Translations under genes and position numbers: made by a program
In this document: piece after piece, positions 43,938-54,333 of the stretch
Numbering within the stretch: the first letter of the stretch is position 1
How the letters are laid out: every line of letters starts with the position of its first letter
The notes under the pieces: model-generated
What the model was told of the DNA's origin: nothing
Database searches by the model: none
The model's input: only the letters and a program-made list of their open reading frames with translations
Assembly (NCBI RefSeq): GCF_000835495.1
Contig: NW_015622541.1
Coordinates: 7,130,001 to 7,194,000 of the forward strand
Direction of reading: 5' to 3'
DNA length: 64,000 nucleotides
Origin: Cladophialophora immunda
Lineage: Eukaryota; Ascomycota; Eurotiomycetes; Chaetothyriales; Herpotrichiellaceae

Positions 43938-45104
43938 ATGTCTACGCGCGGAGACGACCGCTCCTACAAGGTTGTCTACTCAAGCCGAGCCCGAGATGAA
44001 GTCGATGAGCGGATTCCGGCCCGGCTACCGAGGCGGGAGTATGATTACGACGATGATTACCGGGTCGAAAAATCATACTCTCGAGATTATCGCGATGATC
44101 GCATTGAGATTGACAGGAGGTCAAGGACCAGTGACACACGTACTCAACTGCCTCCGCCTGTAGGTGCGACGAAGACGACGTATGAAATCGGCCGCGACAG
44201 AAACTCCGAATCATATGTTAGACGTTCCAACGCTGTGATTCTTGATCGACCCCGCGATCATGGCCGATCCGAGTATGAAATTCTCCGCCCCGAACGGAGA
44301 GACGATGGAGCTTATGTCTTCGACCTTGATGGGGCACGCTCACGCGACTACCTGGTTGATGTGGGTTCGAAGGGTTATGACCGACCTCCACGCTCAAGAT
44401 ACGGTGATCCGCCATTGACAGCGTCCAAGAAGGTGGACGATGTGTTTATGTATGAGAGAACTGGAGGTGGCGGTCGTGATCGAACAGTGAGAGATGTACG
44501 GTACAAGGATGTCCACGTTACGGAAGAAATCGACGATGATCCTCGCTACGCCCGCCGAGGTCGCACCTCTGACGCTTATGCCGATGATATTGCTCCGCCG
44601 AAACGACTGAGGAGTGCAATGCGCGGCAGAAACAATTCCCCGCCTTCGCTCGTGGAACGACGTAGCGAACACAGTGTAGGATTCTACCGAGATCAAGTCA
44701 GTCATCATGATGCAAGTGAAAGCAAGCACGAAAGGCCAGGAGCCGAGGCGCACTTGGCTGGTCGCTATCTTGTTGGTAATGGAGAATTCGACGATGATCT
44801 TTATGCAGCGGGTTACACCCGCCGCAACAGGAGTCGAAGCCGCTCCCGAGGAAGATACGGTCCGCAGAGGAGTGACCCAAGACTGCATGAGTACGATGAA
44901 GAGGATGAGGAGCGACGCACCTACACCGAGGAAACGATGCGACAATATGAGTATGAAGATGAACAGCGACCCCGATATCCTCCACAGAGAGGCCACTCCA
45001 GAAGGCGACACCACCGCCATCATCAGCGTGATGATGACCGCTCGAGCTACTCGGAGTACGACACTGAGGTGGTTAAACGGACCACAAAAGAGTATTACCG
45101 ATAA
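43938..45104 (+). CDS. Arg/Asp/Tyr-rich disordered protein, unknown
   Basis: Single exon, 388 residues from the ATG before STRGDDRSYK. Composition is dominated by Arg, Asp, Tyr, Ser and Glu, with repeated RDY, YDDD, DRP and RSRSRSRGR motifs and a His/Arg-rich stretch near the end (HSRRRHHRHHQRDDD). It begins SYKVVYSSRARDEVDER and ends EVVKRTTKEYYR. No folded domain is visible. Composition suggests an RNA-binding or nuclear-condensate protein of SR-like type, but that is inference from residue content. Third codon positions and continuous length support a real gene. An upstream extension in frame from 43839 begins at a non-ATG codon and was left out. Confidence 0.75.
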   Translation: MSTRGDDRSYKVVYSSRARDEVDERIPARLPRREYDYDDDYRVEKSYSRDYRDDRIEIDRRSRTSDTRTQLPPPVGATKTTYEIGRDRNSESYVRRSNAVILDRPRDHGRSEYEILRPERRDDGAYVFDLDGARSRDYLVDVGSKGYDRPPRSRYGDPPLTASKKVDDVFMYERTGGGGRDRTVRDVRYKDVHVTEEIDDDPRYARRGRTSDAYADDIAPPKRLRSAMRGRNNSPPSLVERRSEHSVGFYRDQVSHHDASESKHERPGAEAHLAGRYLVGNGEFDDDLYAAGYTRRNRSRSRSRGRYGPQRSDPRLHEYDEEDEERRTYTEETMRQYEYEDEQRPRYPPQRGHSRRRHHRHHQRDDDRSSYSEYDTEVVKRTTKEYYR

Positions 45105-45354
45105 AGGTCAGGGTAGCTTGGTCTGTGTTTTTGGCTTGCAAACTACCTCAAGGTATGGCCTGCCTGTCAGAGACAATAAACTATCTTGCTTGAAAAGCTG
45201 CGGCATGTCGAAGGACTAAACATCTCGTGAGCAAACTATCTGGGTATTGCGTTCCTCGACTTCCCCACTCATCATCATCCGCCAACAAGACCGATCAGTT
45301 CTCGTTACGCATCCTTCCCAGCCAGATCCAACGTCCTTACCAACTGCTCCTTAT

Positions 45355-47463
45355 CTACTGAGAGTCAAATTCCTTTGCTCCGATGGCTACCGCAACACCG
45401 GCCTTCTCCTCGATCGAATCTTCCTCCGATGGAGCGACTCCAACTTCGACGTCTGTATTCTGCGATTTTGATGGTGGATAGACCGCCTCATCAATCTTCG
45501 CAGCACCCACGTCCGAAACATAAGTGCAGATGAGGTAGTAGACAAGGCTGGAAGTGGTGAAGCCATAGATGCAGGAAAAGGTATAGATCTTCCAGGCACC
45601 TCCGACATTGAGGTTTGTGTCAATGCTCTTGCAGAAACCCGGCAGCAGCGGTGCCACCGCCGTGAAGAAGGACGCGTAAGCCCTCCAGTTGATGCCGACC
45701 TTGGAGTATCGGTAAATGCCATGGCCGTTGTACATCTCGTGGATGTTAAGCTTCTTGTGCACAATGAGGTAGTAGTGGCTACACATGGTGCCGCAAATGG
45801 CACCCATGAACATGCTGTAGCCGGACAGGAAGGCCAGCAAGCCGGATGCGTTTTTGATGATCTGCCATGGGTTCGACACGACACAGAATACCGAGATGAT
45901 CAAGGTGGCGCGGAAGATGTTGATGTACTTGGGACAAAGACCAGAGACTGTGCTCCTGGTTAGCACTGACCGTTCGACTTTCAAAACAACATCGGCGGAC
46001 ACTTACTATCGTTGGAAAACGGATACGTCCCAGCCGCGATCTGGTTACCAATTGTGGCCAGCATGAAACTGAAGGCCGTGAAGAACTTGGCGGCGCGGGA
46101 GTCGAACTTGGCAATCACAGCCGGCATATACCACTGGAATTCTCCCCACAGGTAACTGTGGGCTGAAGTGACAAAGATCGGGGTCAAGGCGCCCAGCGTT
46201 CCGATGACGGGCAATGCAAAGAATTGGTTGTATCCCTTCAGGTTGTTCTTGGAGAATCGACTGAAATCCGGGAAGTTGACCGCCATGGAGCTGAAGAGGC
46301 CGATGATGGCGTTCAACCCGGTCAGAGCGGAATATGCTGTGTTCATGTATGTCGAAGTGATTTCGGCATGTCCGGTCACCAGTGGCCCACCTCCTTTTGT
46401 GACAATGGCGGCCCACAAGAACAGGGCGAGGAAGGTCGGAGGAACGACGATACCCTTGATCAGGAAAAGGATTCGCAGCTTCTTGATGGGCATGCAGGCT
46501 AGGATCGTTTGGAAGATCCAGTAAATGAACTGGACATCATCAGTGCTCGATTCGGATGCAGGAATCGGGTATGCTCACAAAGCAGAGGAGTCCAGCTGAA
46601 GTGATGCCAGCACTCTCAGGCAAATGATTGGGAAAGTTGGCAAAGCTCGGCCAGATCGCCGTGAGACAGTTGTTGAGAAAGTCACCCGCCTGGACACACA
46701 GAATTGCGGCTGTTTATCAAAGTCAGCTCGACTTTCATGTCTGCAAGAAACGCGCGTGACGAGTGTAACAGTCTCGTCAAGTTATCAGGAAGGGAGGCTT
46801 ACTCCACATGGCCGCCACGAATGACCGCAGAACGATGACTGGATAACTCCCATACATTCCGAAGATAGAGCGCACCAGCACTGGGAAGGGGATGCTATAT
46901 CGGGCACCCATCTTTCCAGTAAGGGTCAATGCTCCCGAGCAAAGAGCGAAGCCACAAAAGACGATGGGGATCTGCCAATTTGTCGTCAGCATTTACAAGA
47001 CTTGCGAGCTTTGGGATAAAGCTCCTCCAAGCTGGTTCAGAACCAAGGTACTCACCGTTTCGCGGGCAGTAAATCCCAAGCTCATGACAGACGACACTGT
47101 GGATGCCAGTGGAGGCGCAAGCATATCGCTGGTCCAATATGCCCAATAATCCTATGGAAGGGAAGTCAGTCTTGTGAATCTCGAACCGGCTCCGGAGCCT
47201 GAGAGCTAGGCACGTACCAAGGCACCCCAGGTACCTGCAGACATAGTCAGCTGGGATTGACTTGGTTGAAGGCGCTTTGGTAGCAGGAAAGACTTACGAT
47301 CTTCAGGTTTGATAGGGTCGAGATCTGGGTTGGACCAGCGAGCATCTTGGTAGACGCCCTTTTCCATAGGGACCTGCCAGTGCAGCTGAGGCTCGATCTT
47401 GGCCTTGATGCGCTTGGGCGAAAGGCGCTTCGGCGAGAAGCGTTCTGCGGAGAAGTTGACCAT
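45355..47463 (-). CDS. NCS1 nucleobase/ureide permease
   Basis: Seven exons: 47298-47463, 47218-47234 (17 nt), 47056-47151, 46803-46971, 46579-46709, 46007-46529, 45355-45947, giving 564 residues. Introns are 63, 66, 84, 93, 49 and 59 nt, all GT-AG and all in phase. NCS1 carriers import uracil, allantoin, cytosine/purines, uridine or thiamine by cation symport across the plasma membrane. About twelve hydrophobic helices follow a cytosolic start. The conserved entry RTWGALDYWAYWTSDM crosses exons 1-3; the middle helices include GKMGARYSIPFPVLVRSIFG, NFPDFSRFSKN, then GNQIAAGTYPFSNDISGLCPKYINIFR, all typical of the Fur/Dal4 branch. A acidic tail follows. It diverges from the biuret/allophanate fusion gene, which suggests shared induction. 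Substrate is inferred only. Confidence 0.9.
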
Positions 47464-48378
47464 GTTGTGGGCTGGGATGTGTCAAAGTCAAGGACTAAGT
47501 TCAGTCGAAGACGCGAGTGTTGAAGGATTGAGAATCTTCCAACACAATCGGGAGGCGAAACAGAGATCTATATAGCCCTTCAGCTCATGGGCTGAAGAAG
47601 TTCAATCCCAAGGCTGGACAGTTGCAGGATAGACGAGCTGGGTGGGGCATGCACAGATAGACAAGGGAGCCACGAGGAGAACGGGCAGATAGGGCCCCGC
47701 GGCATGTGGTCGAAGGCCCGCCGAGGTCATCAGATCTGCAGATCCAGACCCATGTGAGTCTGGAGAGATCGTAATCCGGGGTCAGGATGGTTGTGGATAG
47801 AGCCAGAATCCATGATACTCCAAGATACTCCAAGATACTCCAAGATACAGGTGCAGGCGAGGTGTGGGTTGGGCGCTGATAAAGCCGCCGGCCGCTGATG
47901 GGCGCCGCCGGCGAGGCTGCTGATACTGGAGTCACGTGCCGTAAGGCTCTGACAATACCGCCGACGGCCACAGGGCGGAAATGGGGGCAGCGGCCGCCGG
48001 CGGATGAAACATTACAGGCCGCGCGGTACGAGGCTAGCCCGTTCTGGCGTCTCCGGGGTCATCGGCCTTATCCGTTATCAACGCCTCGCCTTGCGCCCTC
48101 GTCCAAGCACAGCATTGGCTCAATGGGCCAACAACCTCCAGATCGACCACGTTCGGGTTCACAAGGTCTTGAGCGTCCTGGATGTTTTCTTGACTAAACG
48201 ACATCTGATGATCGCCACCATACGAGTATCATCCACCGAGGGTATCCCCAGGCTCAGTACCGTATAAAGCCTCACATCTCCGTCAGTCGTAAGCCCCGGG
48301 CTTGAGACTTCTTAGACTGCTCAAGGTGGCATATGCTTCTCGCGTGATTTGTGCGCTCAAAAACATCAATCTCCCACC
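47464..48378. promoter_or_regulatory. Divergent promoter with GATA-factor sites
   Basis: This 0.9-kb spacer separates the NCS1 permease from the fusion hydrolase. HGATAR words, the target of AreA/Nit2-type nitrogen regulators, occur at 47655-47660, 47687-47692, 47877-47882 and, reversed, 48075-48080. Four GATAC words recur exactly every 10 bp at 47814-47848. Several CGG/CCG half-sites of the kind bound by Zn2Cys6 factors lie at about 47885-48005. The sites are visible; function is inferred. Confidence 0.55.
47811..47850. repeat. 10-bp tandem repeat containing GATAC
   Basis: The unit GATACTCCAA repeats with starts at 47814, 47824, 47834 and (partial) 47844. One helical turn per unit would place each GATA core on the same DNA face. 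Confidence 0.85.
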
Positions 48379-50784
48379 ATGGGTATGTCAAAGGACAAGC
48401 AAGGCTTCCTCACCATCGAGGCGAAGCCCTACCCCTTTTCCTTCCCGCTCCAGCACACGGCGCTGCTGGTGATTGATATGCAGCGTGATTTCATCTCCGC
48501 TGGCGGCTTTGGCGAGATCCAAGGCGGAAACCTGGAGGCGGTTCAGGCCTCCATTGCTCCTACGAAGCAACTCCTGGATGCATGCCGCGATGCTGGCATG
48601 CACATCTTCCACACCAGAGAAGGCCAGGTGCCGTCCCTGGCGGACTGTCCGTCCTCGAAACTCGTTCGACAGGCGGCTGCACCTGGGAACACGCAACATC
48701 TGAAGGTGATCGGCGACAAAGGCGAAATGGGACGTCTTTTGGTGCGCGGGGAGTACGGCCACGACATCGTCGACGAGCTGCAGCCCCTCCCATCGGAGGT
48801 GGTGATTGACAAGCCGGGCAAGGGCTCGTTTTGGAACACCCCGATCCTGCACAAATTGAAGGCCTACGGGATCACCCACCTCCTCGTCTCCGGGGTCACG
48901 ACAGAATGCTGCTTTTCAACCACGATCCGAGAAGCCAACGACCGGGGGTTCGAGTGCTGCGGCATCGTGCAGAGCACGGCCGGCTACAACTCGGCCTTCA
49001 AAACCGCCTCGCTCGACATGATCCACTGGTCCCAGGGCCTGTTCGGCTTCGTGGCCGATCTCCAACCGGTGCTGGATGTGCTTTCCCCCTGGCAAAGCCA
49101 GAGCAAGGGAGTCAGCACGCCTCCGCAGACACCGCCGTCTTGGGATGGGAAGCTCGGGATTGCCGATCTCCAGGCCTCGTACAGGAGTGGATTGTCTCCC
49201 CTCGAGCTGGTCAATGCGCTGTTCGACCGGATCGAGAAATATGAACACATTGATGGCGCGGTATGGATCCGACGAGAGTCGCGAGAGGCAGTCTTGGACC
49301 AAGCACGCCGTCTCCTGGAGCTCTATCCAGACAAGAACGCGCGTCCAGCACTATTTGGTGTGCCGTAAGCATCCCCAGAAAGCGTGCAGCGGTAGCCCTA
49401 AGATGTTCTACTTGAAGGTGTTTCCTCTTTTCGCTAACTATTCGACAGGTTCACAGTCAAGGACTCTATTGACGTGCAAGGAGTCGAAACCACCACGGCG
49501 TGTCCCCCACTGGCGTTTGTGGCCACCAAATCTGCCATGTGCTACCAAAAGGTGGTTGGACAGGGTGCCTTATACCTGGGCAAAGTCAACTTGGATCAAT
49601 TGGCAACTGGGCTGAGCGGGTGCAGAAGCCCGTTCGGCATCACGCACTCCGTTTTCAGCGACGAGCACATATCTGGCGGGAGCAGCAGCGGAAGTTGTGT
49701 GAGCGTGGGCGCAGATCTGGTAGGTCGACTTTGATTTGGGTGGGCTTTTGACGTGCGTCACTGACGTGTGGGCTCCAGGCGACTTTCTCGCTGGCAACAG
49801 ACACGGCCGGGTCTGGGCGAGTGCCAGCTGGCTTCAACGGCGTTGTGGGATACAAGCCTACACGCGGGTTGGTGTCTTTTGAGGGCGTGACGCCTGCTTG
49901 CTTGTCACTTGATTGCATCGCCTTCACCGCCCGGACGGTCGAAGATGCCCGTACGCTGTGGCAGGTGTGCGAGGGATACGATGAAAATGACCGTTATGCC
50001 CGCGATACGTAAGTTCCTTCCTTTTGGGACTGTTATTATCCCAAGAATCACTTTGGTTGCACCGCCACTGTCAATGGTGGCTAACAGAAATGATGACAGA
50101 TTCCCTGCCGAACGACACGTCAACTCGATAGGGACGCAACGAGAGGCATTTCGATTTGGCATCCCTCCCCCCGAGCTTCTCGAAGTCTGTTCACCTAGCT
50201 TCCGCAAACTGTTTAATGAAGCCGTCGCACGGCTCCAAGGCATGGGAGGCACTCTGGTGGCCATGGACTGGACTCCATTCCAGAAAGCGGGAGACCTGCT
50301 CTATGAAGGCACGTTTGTCTCGGAGAGACTGGCTAGCTTACCGGACGATTTTCTGGAGAAGAACAGGCAGCACCTCCACCCGGTCATCCTCGAGCTATTC
50401 GAGAAGGTGGTGGCACGACAGAGCACGGCGGTGCAGTTGTTCAGAGAACTCCAGGCCAAGGCGCTGTACTCCCGACAAGCCACATCGCAGTTCAGGAGTG
50501 CCGATCGATTGGGGCTTGACGTGGTGGTGGTGCCCACCGCGCCGTGGCATCCCACCATCCAGGAAATGCTTGCAGATCCCATCCGGCTGAATGCGAAGAT
50601 GGGCACCTTCACGCATTTTGCCAACGTGCTGGACATGTGCGGCATTGCCGTGCCATCCTCGACATACCAGGAAAGCGAGGCTGGGCCTCGACTGCCGTTC
50701 AGCGTCACGTTCCTGGGCAGCCGATGCTCTGACAGCGAGGTGCTGGGGATTGCCGGCCGATACCAGGAGGCGACGGGGCGATAG
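48379..50784 (+). CDS. Fused biuret hydrolase-like / allophanate hydrolase-like enzyme
   Basis: Four exons, 48379-49364, 49449-49719, 49779-50008, 50100-50784, 723 residues; introns 84, 59 and 91 nt, all phase-consistent. Residues about 15-230 are an isochorismatase-fold cysteine hydrolase with the triad Asp33 (VIDMQRDF), Lys145 (IDKPGKGSF) and Cys178 (GVTTECCFSTT). Text such as HTREG, IDKPGKGSF and STTxREANDRG is that of bacterial biuret hydrolase (BiuH) and its RutB-like relatives. Residues about 258-723 are an amidase-signature domain with Lys333 (VKDSID), cis-Ser407 (GGSSSGS) and Ser431 (DTAGSGRVP), closest to allophanate hydrolase (GKVNLDQLATGL, SLDCIAFTA). The extra C-terminal domain of AtzF is absent. 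Predicted route: biuret to allophanate to ammonia and CO2. The start has a good context (CCCACCATGG). Domain calls are firm; substrate is inferred. Confidence 0.88.
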
Positions 50785-51475
50785 GCGGGAGGGGACAACT
50801 CTTAGTATTCTTTTCTCTTGTGGTTTGTTGCGTGTGTATTGATAAAAGAGCAGGACATGTTGCATTAGGGCGAGCAGACGAGGACCCAGGACCCCAGCAT
50901 GGCCCAATGTCGAAGGTTGAAGCGTCTCACCCACGCCCAGCGGCCTGGTCGGTGGCCTACGGTGCCCTATGGTGCCCCTACGGAGGCCCTTGGGTCATGG
51001 CACCCAGCAGATCAGCCAATCGAGTGGCCGGCTTCCTTATCTCGAGCAGCCGTGGGAAGCGACACTAGACGGCCTTGTCTGCTATTTCTTACTCAATCAA
51101 TTGCAGGGCCATTCGCTATACCCGGCTAGACATGACATCTGCTCCACGCCCATTAGTTGCCCAGGCTCCGCTTCGCCGTCTCAGCTCTAGGTCGAGATCT
51201 TGCCTTTACCCGTTTTCTGCCTTCCCCCCGGGCTGCCAGCGAGCTCCCAAGTCCTACCAGAGCACAGAAGCTTATCCTGACGCGCCTCAGGGACACAATC
51301 GAAATGACTACTGATCGGGAAGCGGTTTAAAAAGCCCATTCACCAAAAACATATCACCACCGAAGAAAAAAAAAAGATTGGCACAATGATAATGGCATCG
51401 CCTGCCCTGAAGCTTCCTTCGTTCCTCCTCGCCCAATAAAGGCTATCAGTTGTCCTAAACGAAGGTCTAATCGTC
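50785..51475. promoter_or_regulatory. Intergenic, promoter of the Dal81-like regulator
   Basis: About 690 bp between same-strand genes. No coding frame is supported. It must contain the 3' end of the fusion gene and the regulator promoter. No site was recognised with confidence. Confidence 0.45.
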
Positions 51476-53885
51476 ATGCTCTCAACCATGTCGCCTCCCT
51501 CGTCCTTCGGTGATAATAATGGTGTCAGTCCCTCCTTTGGCGGTCCTGGCCCAGGTAGTGTGAGCGGTATGACACCGTCCCCCAGTGCTCGCGTGGGAGA
51601 AGGGCCGAGCCCCCTAGGCGTTCGACCCGACCGTCCTTGCGATGGCTGTCGCCGTCGCAAGAGTCGCTGCGTCATCAACCCAGACGCGGCCTCGTGTGTG
51701 ATGTGCCAGTTCCACAAGCAGGCCTGTACCTTTATCGAAGACGCCGCTCCACGCCGACGAAAGCAGCAGCCTCCCACTCCCACCGCCTCGACTACCCTCC
51801 CTGGGGGCATTGCCAATTCCGAGAATGCTTCGGTTGCTTTCCTAGCTCGGCAGAGACGATCGTAAGGGCCCCCCTTTTTATCCCACCTTGCTTTATCAAA
51901 CACCAAATCCACCCCTCCCCCTCCCCTCCGTCCAACCCAAGACTACCGCCCTCCCGGGTCTTGCATATTTTGTCCGTTGTCCCCCTATCATCCAAGGCTA
52001 AGACATAGATAACAGAGGTTCCGATGGCAACGGCCACGCCCCACGACGGCAATCTGCTGAATCCATTCGTACTGGTCCCGTCATCGACGATTATGCCAAC
52101 TTGCAGGGCGAGTCACTGCTGAAGAAGACCTTGGGGTATGTTGTATTGTTGTAGTGGCTTTTGGACCAAGTTTCCTATCCCGCAAGAGCCTTGCCCTCCT
52201 CCCTCCCCATCCATCAAACCCTTTATCTCTCCTTGAAGCTGACATGGTCATGGACAGGCTGCAAAATCATAGATATGCAAAATGTAGGTTGCCTGCTCGG
52301 CCCCCCCTAGTCCCTCGGTAGAGATATGTCATAGAGATACTTATCCGTGGTAGACATTGGACCTACCGATGAACATGACTTTGCACTGCTAGATCTTCGA
52401 CTATACGACGACATCAAGGGCGAGAGTCCCGCCGACCAAGGCTCCTTTCGCAAAGTCGGCCCCAACGAGTTCTTCCACCAATATGCCGACTCGGACTCTC
52501 CCAACCACGCCCGGGAGGTCGAGGAGCTCGACAACATCGAGCGCATTGTCGCCCCCCACGGCGAGGCTCTGATCAAGCTCTACTTCCGGATTGTCCATCC
52601 GACCTTTCCCATCTTGCACAAGAAAGTCTACCTGGAGAAGTATGGCCGGACCCATCGGGAGTTCTCGCCTCCCTTGCTGGCCGCCGTCTACATCCTGGCG
52701 TTGAACTGGTGGTCCTACAGCGCCGAATTGGCCAAACAGCTGAAGCCCAACATGGCCGAACTCGAAGACGTCGCCTACCGGACCCTCCAAGACGTCTCGC
52801 ACCGGGCCAAGCTGTCCACCGTCCAGGCAGGGCTGCTCCTGCTCCAACGGCCGGGCAGCAACCAGGCGTGGCAGCTGACCTCCCAGCTCGTCGCCATCGG
52901 CCAGGATCTCGGGCTGCATCTGGACTGTTCGAACTGGCGGATCCCGTCGTGGGAGAAGGGGCTTCGGAAACGACTGGGCTGGGCGCTATTCATGCAAGAC
53001 ACGTGGTCGGCCTTGATCTATGGACGGCCTCCTCACATTTCCTCGACCAACTGGGCCGTGCAGCCAGTGATCAGCAGCGACTTCCCCGAAAGTGCCGCCG
53101 ACGAGGACGAGGAGGACGGAAGCACCGAGGTCGAGAAGGGCCGGACGCTGTTCAGCGCGATGATCACGCTGACCAAGATGCTCGCCGAGGTGCTGGAGGG
53201 ACTCTACTCGCTCAAGGCGGAAATCGAAGTCAAGAACTCGTACGACAGCACCAAGGCCATCCTCGACCGCGCCAAACCCATCCAGCTCAAGCTGCGATCG
53301 TGGTACACCGAGATGCCCGAGACGCTGCGCATGGACGCCACGCGCGTGGGCAAGCTGAGCTCGGTGGGCTACCTACACCTGGCCTACTTCGCCACGGAAA
53401 TCACGCTGCATCGCCGGATCCTGCGCTCGCTCTCGCACAACACCGACCCCTACATGATCCAGATCTGTCGGTCCGCCGCCAAAGCGCGGCTGATCAGTGC
53501 CATGGACTTTTTCAACCGGCTCAAGCCCGAGCACCTCCAGTCGTTCTGGTACTTTGCGTCCAAGTTCAACTTTGCGCTGATCGGCACCTTTGCCGGGCTG
53601 TGCTTCGTCACCTCGGTGAGCCAGGAGGAGGCCGAGTTCTACCAGCGCCGGCTGCAGGAATATCGCTGGACGCTGCGGGTGTCGAACAAGAGCGCCGAGT
53701 TCTTGGAGATTGCCAGCGGCATCCTCGAGTCGGCCGTGGGATCGCTGCTGAAGGCCGCCGACGCCATCGACAGCCGGCGCTGGTCGTTCCCCATGCTCCA
53801 GCAACAGCCCGAGGAGGATACGGCGATGGAGTCCTTCTTCCCCAGCACCGACGATGCCTTTTACGACATGCAGATGGACTCGTGA
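51476..53885 (+). CDS. Zn2Cys6 transcription activator, Dal81/TamA type
   Basis: Model: exons 51476-51861, 52016-52135, 52258-52287, 52337-53885, 694 residues. The cluster CDGCRRRKSRC...CVMCQFHKQAC (Cys55, 58, 65, 74, 77, 84; spacing 2-6-8-2-6) is followed by a short third exon (LGLQNHRYAK) and the fungal transcription-factor homology domain: IERIVAPHGEALIKLYFRIVHPTFPI, EKYGRTHREFSPPLLAAVYILALNWW, RKRLGWALFMQDTWSALIYGRP. These are hallmarks of Dal81 (yeast) and TamA (Aspergillus), co-activators of nitrogen-source catabolic genes. In yeast, Dal81 with Dal82 responds to allophanate. The third intron has no fully satisfactory splice pair (see findings). Position beside an allophanate-type enzyme suggests a pathway-specific paralogue. 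Confidence 0.85.
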
Positions 53886-54333
53886 ATGGTCACATTTGGA
53901 TTGTTTTGCTACGGATCTGGGCTTGGAGGGCAGTGTGCGGCGACCTTACCATGGCCTGTTCCCTGTCAGCGCTGCTTATCAGAGCTAGTTTCCTGCGCAC
54001 CCACATGGCGGACAGTGGCATCCGAAACACTGACACACTCTCAACAGCCATTCTGCGCCATTGGCCGGCTATTACCAAATCTGTTACACGATCCGCGGGT
54101 CGCTTCGATGCCCCGAGATCCAGCGTGGAAGCGGCCAAATCCGTTTCGACGGCTCAGACAAGCATTAGCCCTTTTTTCTTCTTCTTTTCGCTTGCAACGC
54201 TCCGGCGGGCGGTCGGACCTCATTGCAACCCCAGAGATCGTCCAGCTTGACTCATAGCTAGCAATGCGGATATTTAGACCATCCGCCAACGCTGTCGCAC
54301 GTAGCGAGCCGTACAGTCCCAGAATAGGTCACC
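53886..54333. promoter_or_regulatory. Intergenic, promoter of the MFS transporter
   Basis: About 450 bp between same-strand genes, ending in an ACCATGG start context. No coding frame or clear operator was seen. Confidence 0.45.
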
